Positions 22,263 through 33,470 of a stretch of DNA of 64,000 nt are shown here, piece after piece. The position numbers were made by a program, and so were the translations under genes. How positions within the stretch are numbered: the first letter of the stretch is position 1; each line of letters starts with the position of its first letter. The notes below the pieces were generated by a model. That model made no database searches and was not told the origin of the DNA. It saw only the letters and a list, made by a program, of their open reading frames with translations. The DNA lies in contig CM062814.1 in assembly GCA_031772625.1 (NCBI GenBank), positions 826,964,757-827,028,756 on the forward strand. The letters are read 5' to 3'. The DNA comes from Pinus tabuliformis (lineage: Eukaryota; Streptophyta; Pinopsida; Pinales; Pinaceae).

Positions 22263-25200
22263 ATGAATTCTCAATCCCAACCAAATTGGAATCCTTGGCA
22301 ACAACCTTGGCCTCAACCTCAAAATGCTTTTCAAGCATGGATGCAAAGCATGCAAAATCCTTATGGGAGATTTGCTCAATTCTATCAATATCCTCCATCC
22401 TTTCAGAATCAGCAAGCTCCACAACTTCCAAACCAAGGTCAACAACTATCATTGCCATACCCTCAACAACAACAACCTCCTCCACAAAATCAAAATTCTC
22501 AACTATCACTTCAATCCCAGCAGAAATCAAATCAACTTCCCTCTCAGCCATTACCAAATCCAAATAATAGGAACCCTCAAAATGCTTACATGATGGAAGG
22601 TCAACCATTCCCTACCTATATGGTTGTTCCTCTCAATGAAGTACAACTCAGATCAGGTAGAATCTTAGATCAACCTTCTACAAGTGTTCAACAACCAAGC
22701 ATTTCTGAGGAAGAATCTCTCAAAGTCAATAAATGTTCTGAAGTATCACTTCAAAACCAAAATATCCAAAAAGAAAAAGAATCAACCTCTACAACTCCCA
22801 TAGTTGAGCAACCTACACCTATAGCCACACCTCCTTTTCTTGAAAGATTGCAAATTGACAAAGGGGTGGAAAAGCAGATATGGGTGCCTGACTATAGCTT
22901 CCTAGATGAATTGAAGAATGTCTGTATCAAGATCCCCTTGTTACAAGCCATTAAAGAAATTCCCATTCTAGCGAAGACAATAAAGGAGTTGAGTTTGAAG
23001 AAAACAGGAAAAAGAACCAGAGATACTAAAAGGATACATCTAGTTGGAAAAATTGCAGACATAATGATGGGTAAGATTACCATGCAAAAATATGTGGATC
23101 CCGGTAGCCCTATTGTCAAAACTCATATTAATGGGGTTGAAATCCCAAATACTTTGATTGACTTAGGAGCCGCGATCAACATCATGAGTAGACAGACCAT
23201 GGATCAGTTAAAGCTTCCTAACCTTCTCTTTACACCTACTTTACTGCAACTTGCAGATAGATCAATCATTAAACCTGATGGTGTATTGGAAGATATTCCA
23301 GTCTCTCTAGATTATTGGGAATATCCAGTTGATTTTATGATTTTAACTCCCAAGAACAATCTAGGAGGACATCCTCTTATTTTAGGAAGACCTTGGCTGG
23401 CCACAGCTGATGCTTTCATAAGTTGTAGGTCTGGGGACATGTATATATCAGATGGTAATTCCACCAAGAAATTCAACTTGTATCCTCCAGCAAAGGCAAT
23501 AACAGAAATAGGAGAAGATGAGTGGGTTGATGATGAGGATACTATTCAACCTGTTCTAACCATCTCTGAAATCAGTGAGGATAGTCAAATTCTAAATACA
23601 TTAGAAAATTTTGAAATACCTTTAGAATATGACTCTACACAGTTTCAGTTAGATGTAGACATTGAATATCTTTCCTCTAGACAGATGTCTCTCTTCTCAA
23701 TGGAAGAGTTTGGTAGTTCTACAGTCGAAATCCTTCCAGGAAAAACATTGAACATTAACAAAAACTTGGGAAGACCACAACAAGAAGAATTAACTAAACT
23801 GTTGCAAAAACATTCCACTGCCTTTGCATGGGAATACACTGACATGAAAGGAATCGATCCTAAGACTTGTATTCATCACATCTATATTGAAGAAAATAGC
23901 CGACCTATTAGGCAACCACAAAGAAGGATGAATCCAAACCTTAGGGAAATCGTGAAAGAAGAACTCCAGAAATTGCTCAAGGTAAACTTCATTTACCCCA
24001 TTTCAGATAGCCAATGGGTTTCTCCCTTGGTTATAGTGCCCAAAAAGAATGGTAAATGGAGAGTTTGCATTGATTATCGAGAATTGAACAAGGCAACCTT
24101 AAAGGATCATTTCCCTCTACCTTTTATTGATCAGGTACTAGACACTTTAGCAGGTAAAAAGTATTTCTCATTCTTGGATGGTTTTAGTGGGTATAATCAA
24201 ATTCAGGTAGCACCTGAAGATCAAGACAAAACCACATTCACTTGTCCTTGGGGAACTTTTGCCTACCGAGTACTCCCTTTTGGATTGTGCAATGCACCCG
24301 CTACATTTCAAAGGGTTGTACTAAGAATCTTTTCAGATCTGATTCATGATTGTGTAGAGGTATACATGGACGATTTCACAGTTTATGGTAATACATTTGA
24401 AGAAGCTTTAGAAAATTTGGAAAAAGTACTGGTAAGATGTAAGGAAACAAATCTTTCTTTAAGTCATGAAAAGTGTTTTATGATGTTTACTGAAGGGATT
24501 GTTTTAGGACATCATATTTCAGGAGATGGGATTAAGGTTGATAGATCCAAAGTTGAAGTCATCTCTAAGTTACCTGTTCCAAATTGCCAGAAGGATGTTA
24601 GAAGTTTTCTTGGGTTTACTGGGTATTACAGAAGATTTATTGAAAACTTCACTAAGATAGCATCCCCTCTTTTCAAATTGCTTACCAAGGACTATGAGTT
24701 CAAATGGGATCCTGAGTGTCAATCTGCCTTTGAAGCTTTAAAAACTAGAATATCTGAAGCACCCATCTTAAGGGGGCCAAATTGGAAACTCCCTTTCCAC
24801 ATTTCTACTGATGCTTCAGATACAGCTCTAGGAGCTGTTTTGGGACAAAAGGATTTGATCCCTTATGCCATTTATTACACAAGTAAGAATTTGACTCCCA
24901 CTGAGTTAAATTATACTGTTACAGAAAAAGAGTTCTTAGCTGTGGTACATGCAATCAACAAGTTTAGACACTACATAACCGGCTATGAAACCTTTGTCCA
25001 TACTGATCACTCTGCCATAAGATATTTAATGAACAAACCTGTCACTAATGGTAGAGTTACAAGATGGCTTTTACTTTTACAAGAATTCAACATTACTGTG
25101 TTAGATAGACCTGGAAAACAAAACACAGTAGCTGATTTCTTGTCTAGAATCCAAAACACTAATGAAGATTCTCCAGTAGAAGATAAGTTTCCAGATGAAT

Positions 25201-26619
25201 ACTTGTTTGCAGTGACTACCAAGACTCCTTGGTATGCAGATATGGCTAATTATCTTGTTACAGGGAAGCTTCCTCTACACTTATTTCCTAATGAGAAAAG
25301 GAAAATCATTCAGGAGAGTGCACATTATTCTTGGATTTCTAATGAATTGTTCAAAACAGGGCCAGATTGTATAATCAGAAGGTGTGTTCGGGAAGATGAA
25401 ATGCCTGACATCCTTAAGGCATGTCATGATGAACCATGCGGCGGGCACTTTGCTGACAAGAGGACAGCCTATAAAATCCTTTCTCTAGGATATTATTGGC
25501 CTTCTCTCTTTAAAGATGCAAAGCAGTGTGTTAGAAGGTGTGACAGCTGCCAAAGAGTTGGGAAACCAACTCCTTCAAATGAAATGCCTCTACAGCCTCA
25601 GGTATGCATCGAACCCTTTGAGAAATGGGCTCTAGATTTCGTTGGACCAATTAATCCACCATCAAAGCAAAAGAAGTATATACTGGTTTGTACTGATTAT
25701 GTTACTAAGTGGGTAGAAGCAAAAGCATTGCCTTCTGCCACTGAAAATTCAGTTGTTCAATTTCTTTTTGAGGATATTTTCACTCGTTTTGGTGTCCCAA
25801 GGGAAATTGTGACAGATCAGGGCAGCCAGTTTACATCTAAATTAATGGAGAAGCTGATGGAGGAATATAAGATCAAGCACAGAACATCTACTCCATACCA
25901 TCCACAGTCAAATGGCCAAGTGGAATCTACCAATAAAGTTCTTGAAGGCATTATCACCAAGACTGCTCATCTTCATAGAAGAGATTGGGCAGAAAGGCTC
26001 CCTAAAGCCTTATGGGCCTATAGGACTACATGGAAGAGCACAACAGGACATTCTCCCTATGAACTTGTTTATGGGAAGGAAGTCCTGCTCCCCATTGAGT
26101 TCCAAATCAAGACCTTCAAGATGGCAGTCCAATTGGGAATGAGCCTCTCAGAAGCTCAAAGACAGAATGGACCAGCTAAATGAGCTAGATGAAATAAGAC
26201 AAGATGCAATTCTAAGGACCGATCTAGTTCAGCACCAAAGATCTAAATGGCATGATCGTCATATCAAAGAAAGAAAGTTTCAGAAAGGAGATTGGGCTCT
26301 ATTGTTTGATTCAAAGTTCAAAGACTTCAAAGGAAAGTTTCAAACTCATTGGCTTGGGCCATATGAGATTGATGAAGTCTTTAGCAATGGAGCAGTTAGA
26401 GTGAAAACTATTGATGAATTTCATACTCCTCTTATTGTGAATGGCCATCGCTTGAAAATCTACCAAAATCCATTCTCAAAAGAAGAGTTTGTCAATTTGT
26501 TTAAAGAAGATTCTGCAATCAGGTTGGTGGAGAAGGATTCTTCTCCTCCATCAGCCTCATCTTTGGTTTTTGAAAAAAAAAAAAAAGAAAAAAGAAAAAA
26601 AAAGAAAAAGAAAAAATAA
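22263..26619 (+). CDS. C pol-like coding region: protease, RT, RNase H, integrase
   Basis: It begins with a glutamine/asparagine/proline-rich linker (about 22263-22620). The protease follows near 23.1 kb (TLIDLGAAINIMS, LILGRPWL). RT runs at about 23.9-24.6 kb (PKKNGKWRVCIDYRELNKATLKDHFPLPFIDQ, FLDGFSGYNQIQ, CPWGTFAYRVLPFGLCNAPATFQR, VEVYMDDFTVYG). RNase H lies at about 24.8-25.15 kb (HISTDASDTALGAVLGQ, HTDHSAIRYLMNKP). Integrase runs from about 25.4 kb (HH-CC region ending CDSCQRVGK; ALDFVGPINPPSKQKKYILVCTDYVTKW; REIVTDQGSQF; PYHPQSNGQVE) and ends with the GDWALLFDSKFKDFKGKFQTHWLGPY part. The end is a lysine/A-rich tract. There is no chromodomain. The region looks nearly whole. Confidence 0.9.
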
Positions 26620-27700
26620 ATAAATGTATGAGCCTGAAAACCAATCTCTGATTGGCAGTCTCATGCAGAAAACCTGAGGTGAAAATCAGGGTCACCTGAC
26701 ACCTCATGTTTTCCAAAAAAAAAAAAAAATCTCTCTCTCTTCCATCTCATTTCACCATTTCATCCACCTCATTCACTATCTCATTCATTTAATCACTCTC
26801 ACCTCACCTCATTTCTTTCCATCCATCCATCCATTCATTTCATTTCATTCCATCAATAAAGTCATTTTTTTTTAGACAACTAAAGTTATTTTGTGCAGTC
26901 GGAGGGTACCACTGCAGATTCCGCAGCCATCTGGAGATTCTGCAGCCATCTAACGATTCCGCAGCTCTCTGCACCTGCATAAAAAAAAAACACAGTCTGT
27001 TTGAAAAGAAATTTACAGTTCAGAAGTCATCAACAATAAGTGGAAACGAGTCATGCAACAACAATAAAACAATAAAGGGTTAGTGGAAAAGAATCAAAGG
27101 CAATCCAAGTGCGGATCTGAGGTATGATCTAAATCCTAAACTTACGGTTATCTCGTTTTGCAAAGTTTCAGGGTTATGTTTCTTGCCATTTAATGTAATG
27201 ATTACCAGTTTTTCCCATCATACGACCAAAAATCCACGTATCCCCCACACTTATCGGTCATGATCCTCACGATTTTGAAACTCAACTGCGGCTGCTCCTC
27301 CATTAAGATTTTCGTACCTAAGTGACGTAGACTACTGTACTACGTCTCTCTAAGTCATAATCCCGCAGCCAAGTGTGAACCTATGACCGAAACCTAAGGA
27401 CCTAACTGTTTCTACCCATCATTTCATAACCCTCATACTCTCGTATCATTCCATTCATGCTGTTTCATTTCCGCAGTTCCCTTATTCCGCTGTGCTCACT
27501 ACGCTGCTACCTTAGCCATACTCTGTTTTACGTTTTCCTCTCTGCTAATTCTGGTTATCAGTGAACGTATGTTACGACTGTTACAGTAGAGCCGTAAATT
27601 TACTGTGTTAGGGCCACTGTTGAAGCCGTGTAACCTTTTTTCCAAAAGTCTTAGAACAGAGCCGTAGAGCCAATGGGTAAACTCTTAAGGGCAGAACCTG
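26620..27700. other. C interior between pol and third frame: non-coding, repeat-bearing
   Basis: No gene is seen. It holds A-rich tracts (to about 26730), a CT run, CCAT-rich simple repeats (about 26815-26850), a second 19-bp repeat array at 26918-26975, and a stretch with several further CCGCAG words. In Athila-type elements the space between pol and the extra frame commonly serves as leader or splice region, but nothing here proves a splice site. Confidence 0.6.
26918..26975. repeat. Internal 19-bp repeat array of C (three copies)
   Basis: CCGCAGCCATCTG at 26921, CTGCAGCCATCTA at 26940 and CCGCAGCTCTCTG at 26959 keep the 19-bp spacing of the LTR array but are not part of an LTR. Confidence 0.85.
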
Positions 27701-27846
27701 AGGGTTCAAAATTTCTGGAGGGATATCCTCAAGTTAAAGAGGCTTTGCAGAAAGCAAACTGGCTCCAATGCATCTAGAAATTCAGAGGTTACCACAGAGA
27801 GGTTACGAAGGCCTTTGCACGTTCCTTCAGAGACAAATATAATCAA

Positions 27847-29394
27847 GTGGAGATAGGGGACCTGAAGTTTACAGTCACTGAGAGCAGTATAGCACAAGCC
27901 ACTTCACTCCCACAAAATGGAGAAAGATGGTTTAAAAACCGATCAGTACAAGACCAACAGTGGAAGCAAATCTTAAAGAACCCAGGTATGGATACCAGCG
28001 TTTTTACAAAAGGGATTCATGTTACTTATGTCAAGGAAGAATGGACAACTTTACTGTTATTAGTGCAAAAATTCTTTACTTGTGAGGGAAGGTTTGGAGT
28101 TTTATATGTTTACCATGCAAAAGTCATGATGCATTTCTTAGGAGATGATATTAACCTTCCATATTTTCTACTCTCAAGTCTTAGAAAAATGTGTTCAATT
28201 GCCCAAAGGAACCCAAGAAACATTGAACCACATCTGTATCATCATGGTCTTGTTAAGATGCTAGTTGAGGAACAGTTGAAAGCAAAAAGAGATACCTGGG
28301 AGAAATTTCTTGTGAGAAACCATTTTGAGGAAGCAGGAGAAACCTCTGTGCCTAGAAAGAGTAGAAGAAAAAGAAAAGAGGCTACCCCTGAAACTGTTGT
28401 CCAAGAGGAAACTGTCCAAGAACAGATTGAAGAAGAAACTGATGTACATCATTCTGAACATGAAATTGATCCTGAGCCTGCTGTGGACACTGATCAAACA
28501 ACTCAAGGAATCATCACAGAAACCCTTTCAGAACTTGCCCAGGAAATTGCTCAAAAGAGAAAAGAGAGTAGGAAGAAACAAAAGAAAGATAAAGGAAAAT
28601 CCATAGCTCAAGAAACCTACCTCACTCCTGAGAATTCTAGTGAGGAAGACACTCAGCCCTTAGCACAAAGGTTGGCCCAACTCCATGAAACTGCCCTTTC
28701 CAAGAAGGTGGAAAAACAAAAGCAAAAAGCACAAAAAGGAAAACATAGCACTACCACCGTAAGAAGGAGCAACAGATTACAAAGCAAAAAGAGGGCCACA
28801 GATAACAAAAAGTCATTCTTTATTGACTTAAGCACACCTCAAAAAGGTGCTACAAGTCCTGACTTTGAGAAAAGCTCTCCACATGTTGAGCAGGTTGAGA
28901 CTAGTCCTCCACGTGAGGAAAGTCCTTTTGAGCATGAGCCTGAATTTGAACATGGATCCGAATTTCAGTATGAGCCTAGCCCAAAGCGGTCACCAGAGGT
29001 TGACCCTGATCAACAGAAAGTTTATAATTACCTGGAGACGCTAGAACAAGCAGTTGCTGGGCCAAGTACTGCTCAACCTTTGGAGCAGCAAGTCCAATCA
29101 CTGAAGCAGGAAATATTTGAGCTAGAGGTACTAAATCGCCACATCAAACAAGAAAATGAAAAACTGAAGATACAGAGCAATGTGGACAAGATGGTTCAAG
29201 ATAACACCATGCTTCATATGGACCTGTCGCAGAAGGAAAACAAAAAGCTCAAGAAGAGATGCAGGAAATTAAACAGAGCTTTGATCAATCTGAAATTCAG
29301 GTGTTTGATGAAAAGACCAAGAGTCAATGTGGCCACACAGAGAAAGAAGAGAAGGCTGGATGTCTTAGCAGAGGCATCCCCGCAGGTGGACTGA
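27847..29394 (+). CDS. C third frame after pol, 515 codons, function unknown
   Basis: It is open throughout and lies where Athila-type elements carry their extra (often called env-like) frame. The first 150 residues look like a folded domain (FTVTESSIAQATSLPQNGERWF, GIHVTYVKEEWTTLLLLVQKFFTCEGRFGVLYVYHAKVMMHFL) and resemble the plant-transposon protein domain known from such frames. That is recognition from memory. Residues about 165-340 are charged and disordered, with several basic clusters (PRKSRRKRKE, KRKESRKKQKKDKGK) that could be nuclear localisation signals. Residues about 410-480 are coiled-coil-like (LEQQVQSLKQEIFELEVLNRHIKQENEKLKIQ). A last basic cluster RKKRRLD is near the end. I see no signal peptide or membrane span, so an envelope role has no support here. 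The coding sense may begin somewhat upstream of this ATG. Confidence 0.75.
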   Translation: MEIGDLKFTVTESSIAQATSLPQNGERWFKNRSVQDQQWKQILKNPGMDTSVFTKGIHVTYVKEEWTTLLLLVQKFFTCEGRFGVLYVYHAKVMMHFLGDDINLPYFLLSSLRKMCSIAQRNPRNIEPHLYHHGLVKMLVEEQLKAKRDTWEKFLVRNHFEEAGETSVPRKSRRKRKEATPETVVQEETVQEQIEEETDVHHSEHEIDPEPAVDTDQTTQGIITETLSELAQEIAQKRKESRKKQKKDKGKSIAQETYLTPENSSEEDTQPLAQRLAQLHETALSKKVEKQKQKAQKGKHSTTTVRRSNRLQSKKRATDNKKSFFIDLSTPQKGATSPDFEKSSPHVEQVETSPPREESPFEHEPEFEHGSEFQYEPSPKRSPEVDPDQQKVYNYLETLEQAVAGPSTAQPLEQQVQSLKQEIFELEVLNRHIKQENEKLKIQSNVDKMVQDNTMLHMDLSQKENKKLKKRCRKLNRALINLKFRCLMKRPRVNVATQRKKRRLDVLAEASPQVD

Positions 29395-29432
29395 ACCATG
29401 TTTTTGATTGCATGAGGACATGCAATGCCCTC

Positions 29433-29444
29433 GTAGTGGGGGTA
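29433..29444 (+). other. C polypurine tract
   Basis: GTAGTGGGGGTA lies directly before the 3' LTR start TGTAGAGCC. Confidence 0.7.
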
Positions 29445-30842
29445 TGTAGAGCCTCTACTTTACACTTGATTATCCACCATTACCTACAGTTTTCCCTCAT
29501 TCATCTCTCACTTTTGCCTCATTTTCCTTGCAAACCAACCCAGATCATTACATTATATGACTTTAAGCATGATTAAGGAATTTTGCTAATGTGTGACTGT
29601 TTTGTTTAGATTTTGACATATTTACAGGCATTCCGCAGCCATCTGCTGATTCCGCAGCCATCTGCTGATTCCGCAGCCATCTGATGATCCCGTAGCCTTT
29701 TTGTTAATCTCAAGGTTCCACGTGTCATTTTGCCAAATGAGCCACATGGGCACTTAGGAATCAAGGTGCTCGAGGTTCCTGTGCTATTTGTTCAGCCATC
29801 CACGTCATCTGTACCTCCGGTCAACGAGGGTCAAGTTACGGTCAACAAAGGCAACTTAACGGTGATGCGTAAGCTGTTGGGTCACATCAGTTCAAACGGT
29901 GACTTGCCCATGTTACGCGGGTTGTGGGGGACATAATCCAACTCTGGATTCAATGCCCATAACGACCAGAACCTCCAGCTCATCCACGCAGGCTTATGAC
30001 GTGTTATTGAACCTTAATTACGCATGACAGGTTTTTAACCCAGGATTGCTTGTGTGTTTGTGTATTTGCTTTATATCTAGTGGTAGTTTCAGTTGACAGA
30101 TTCAAAGTTGCTACCTTTACTTTATTTTCATAGCTGATTTTTAGTTTTATTTCTCAAATCTGTCTGCTAATGGTCTCTTTATTATAAATTGTTTATCTTT
30201 TAGAGATCAGAATACTAATAACTTGCAGCTGGCTTTGGGTACTTTTTAGACTAATCTTTAACTACTTTCTAATCGTGCTTTACACAGTACTATGTGTTAG
30301 AGGCAGAGAGTTAGAAAGAGCAAAACATTATAACTAGTCTTTAAAGTAGATTTTTCTCATTTTTTTATCATTTCTTAGACTTATCTTTAGCTACTTCCTA
30401 ATCGTGTCTTACACAGTACTATGTGTTAGAGGCAGAGAGTTAGGAAGAGATAAACGTTATCATTGGTCTTTTAAGTGATTTTCTTACCTTTTATTTGCAG
30501 CAGCATGAATGGTGTCTAATGCCATTAGAAAGTGGTTCTTTGCTTTCAGTTCATTTTAATTTATTTATTTCCTTCAAGCTTTTCCTTTTCAGCAAGTAGT
30601 TAGAAACCATTAATCACACACCTTCACTCATCTAGAATTCACCTTACACACACCATCACTCATCTGTTTATAAATACATCACTCCATCTTAGGAAGATAA
30701 ATTAACCACAAACAACACCCCAAACGACAAAAAGCCCTAAGAGGTTGCTTAAGTACATATAGTACACCTTCACTTCATCAGCTTACGAGCCCCGGGTTGA
30801 CAATTAATGACATCAATTTAGGAACACTAAATTGACTAAACA
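29445..30842 (+). repeat. C 3' LTR (1398 bp)
   Basis: It matches the 5' LTR at about 98.5% over shared sequence, with the same ends. It is about 420 bp shorter than the 5' LTR and lacks the stretch holding the TATA box. Confidence 0.93.
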
Positions 30843-30847
30843 TCTGT
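30843..30847. repeat. Target site duplication of C, right copy (TCTGT)
   Basis: Identical to 18771-18775. B sequence resumes after it. Confidence 0.9.
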
Positions 30848-31539
30848 CATGAAACTTCTCAGAATCATTGTGGACTAGTATAAACCGGGTACGGTAGAAT
30901 AAAGATTTGTGTAATGTGAAATCCTTTGCCCTAAAAAGTTCAAGGGTGTAAAACACCAAGGGTCAGGGTGAAGAGATCGAAACAAAAGTTTTGAGATATC
31001 TACAAGTTCACTGGTAGAAACTAGAGGTTCTTCCTCTTCATTTGAAACAAGTTCTTCAATGGAAATAAGACCAAGAGGAAGACTATCAGTAATGATAAGT
31101 TTCACACGCAGTGAAAGTGGAGGATCCGGAATATGTGTTGTAGAAGATGTATGAATGTCAGGCTCATAAATATCAGACTTAGGTTTGTCAATATCTGGTT
31201 CAGAAACAAGGTTTTTATCGGAAGATTCTCCAGTATCTGATTCAGTTTGAATGATTTCAATAGTTTGTAAATCAGTTGTTGTTGAGTGTGATGTTAAATT
31301 CTGAGTTTGATCAAATTCAATTTCTATTACTTCAATGCTTGAAATAGTAGATGTTATAGGTTGATTAACTTTAGTTCCTCTTACATCAAAATCTATAATA
31401 GTAGAAGTTTCAGTTTTTGCTACAGTTCCAGTTTTAGATCATTTAGATTTTTATGTTTTAATCTTTTCTAACTGACTTGGTGTATATTCAAGGGGTCCCC
31501 GAGTATCCTACGTGATTTCCTTCGTAGTTCTGCCACCAT
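30848..31539 (-). pseudogene. B gag, N-terminal part (fossil)
   Basis: On the minus strand an ATG at 31539-31537 in the context ATCATGGTGGC opens MVAELRRKSRRILGDPLEYTPSQLEKIKT, followed by acidic and serine/threonine-rich sequence up to the C insertion. The position directly after a long leader and primer site fits a gag start. The function is inferred from position only. Fossil. Confidence 0.45.
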
Positions 31540-33470
31540 GATTGTTTTTTAAAATATTAATCACACAATATCTAAATTACACCTAAAGTCTCTAAAAAGT
31601 AAAAAAACAACACACAAAGTAACACACGCTAAAAATCTAGGAGTTCAAACCACACAAACTTACTCTTCACAGAGATCAATATATACTAGTTGGTGATGAA
31701 ATCCAACATCGAAGAGATCAAGGTGAAACTTTTTATAGAAAATGAGTATTTGGACCAGTTACCCTGACAACCTACTTAATGAAATGGTCTGGTTCAAGTA
31801 ACTTTGCTATAAACCATCCCAAGAAAAGATTACCCTCCAGAGAGTCCAAGCGAGTCTAGCCAACGTATGTTCTAGGTATAGTAGGACCTTCCCTCAGCCG
31901 TCACCTTAGGTAGAGCCTTAGGATTATAGTCACTATGTTTACCAAATACAATAATTTTACCTGTGGGGACAATCATAGATCAGACGTACACGCAAGGGAA
32001 GAGTAACAAGCTCAATCCCCTTGAAGGATCCTCCACATGATCAGTTGGAGGTTTACTTTCAAGTGACCCCAAGTACGTTTCAACATCATTGTAATACATG
32101 TAAATCACTGTATCTAGGCCAATGAAGTGGGTCAGATCAGTTTACCAGATTCGACACAACCTCGTGCTTAACTCATGTCTAAGAAGAGCTTCCCATAGCA
32201 AAACGGAAATACTTGGATTTTATCTCACTAACTCAAGATTCTATAGTCTGTTTGTGGCTTTGGAATGTTTACTTCCTTCCCTATTCCAAAGCCTTACACT
32301 TAAGCTATTGTAGGTGAAAAGAGCCCTAAAAAATATAAAATTATAAGTGAATTTTAATTAGCGTTGTATTATTAAGATGTTTTTTACTCAATGGGTGATG
32401 GAGGTGAAACTTATGGTGTTGTGACATGACTCAAAATCTTAATGCACTCTAAAATGAAAAAGAAAATTTCAATTTTCGATGAAATTCTATTTAGAGAAAA
32501 GAAAGAGTTTTCTTTGATTTTTGAGAAATAAAATGCAACTACTCACAACTTTTCACTTTTCTCTAAACAACCAATTTCACTATTTTGTAATGAAAAATGC
32601 AGTCAACACACTAATTTCCATATTTCCCTAATTATCAAAATAAACTAAAAAACTCTTTTCTTCTAATCACTTGAAACTTTCAAGCACACAGAAATCAATC
32701 AAGAAGATGGAGAAAAGACATATTCTCCTATGAATGCTTTGATTTGATGACAATAACAGTGCAATCGCGAAAATTTTCCCAAGATGAAAGCAACAACTTA
32801 TTTTATCAAGCAAAAATAACTTTGATTTTTTCAAAAACGCAAAAGGTCTTCAGAAACCCTAACTTGTAATTCAAAGTAATTTTGACTACAAATAAACATT
32901 TTTTAAATCTTAACCAGTGTATTTGACAGAACAAAATAAGAATATCAGTCACAAAAATACATTCATACTTGTTTTGATCAATCAGCAAATCAACCAGTTA
33001 GAAGCCTAAGGTATTCTTCCAAAAAGACCTAATCTTCAGAAAATCATCAACAAAGCAAACAACTGAGTTTAGAAAAGACAACACACAGTCCAAAAAAATA
33101 AAATGACACTTTCAGAAAGACAAATTCAGGTCTGGGTTGAAGCTATAATAAAATTTTCAAAAAAATTCAAGGACTGTGTGGGTTTCCAGTAGGCAACAGA
33201 GTGCATGCGCTCAGTTGCTACGTAAACAAGGGCGTAGAGTTTCACTCTGTTGCTACGACAACAAGGGCACATAGTTGCGCTCTGTGTACAAACATAAACA
33301 GCACAGGGAGGAAAACTTAAAGAAAAAAATAAAAAACTCGAAAATCAACCAATCGGATCTAAAACACCATTAATTTATGAAGACTCAGGACATGATAAAT
33401 TAGAAAAATTAGAAAGTGAGGCTAAGAAAAAATAAGAGAATAGAGACGTTCCCTAGTATGGTCACTAGTT
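31540..33470 (-). other. B 5' leader: no gene seen
   Basis: This is A-rich, non-coding sequence between the B primer site and gag. It contains a small imperfect tandem repeat at about 33200-33290 (GTTGCTACGTAAACAAGGGCG / GTTGCTACGACAACAAGGGCA, spacing about 41 bp). Nothing else is recognisable. Confidence 0.55.
33450..33468 (-). other. B primer binding site, tRNA-Arg-like (decayed)
   Basis: The minus strand reads TAGTGACCATACTAGGGAACG three bases from the LTR end. It resembles the TGGCGAC-type site used with tRNA-Arg by Tat/Ogre elements, with C-to-T and G-to-A decay. Element G has a related site (TGGCAACCATACTGAGGAATG). Confidence 0.5.

Larger units (their letters stand above)
18776..30842 (+). 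mobile_element. C: young Athila/Tat-like Ty3/Gypsy element inserted in B (about 12.1 kb)
   Basis: This is a complete LTR-to-LTR element with a perfect TCTGT target duplication, a tRNA-Asp primer site, gag, pol (protease, RT, RNase H, integrase), a third 515-codon frame and a polypurine tract before the 3' LTR. By eye about 21 differences separate the LTRs over some 1400 shared bases (about 1.5%), mostly transitions, so it is by far the youngest insertion with both LTRs visible here. The coding parts look nearly whole with few breaks. The two LTRs differ in length (1817 and 1398 bp). The extra frame after pol and the large size point to the Athila/Tat side of Ty3/Gypsy. Confidence 0.93.

Noticed and set aside
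26570-26740. Poly-A tail of a LINE or processed gene
   Set aside because: The A tracts lie at the end of the C pol region in frame as lysines and are not followed by a target duplication; no LINE sequence is near.
27847-29394. Host gene captured by C
   Set aside because: Position after pol and general make-up match the extra frame known in Athila-type elements; no intron-less copy of a recognised host protein can be identified.
32122-32988. Small frames between the B primer site and gag
   Set aside because: Short, AT-rich, no domain, inconsistent strand. Leader sequence only.
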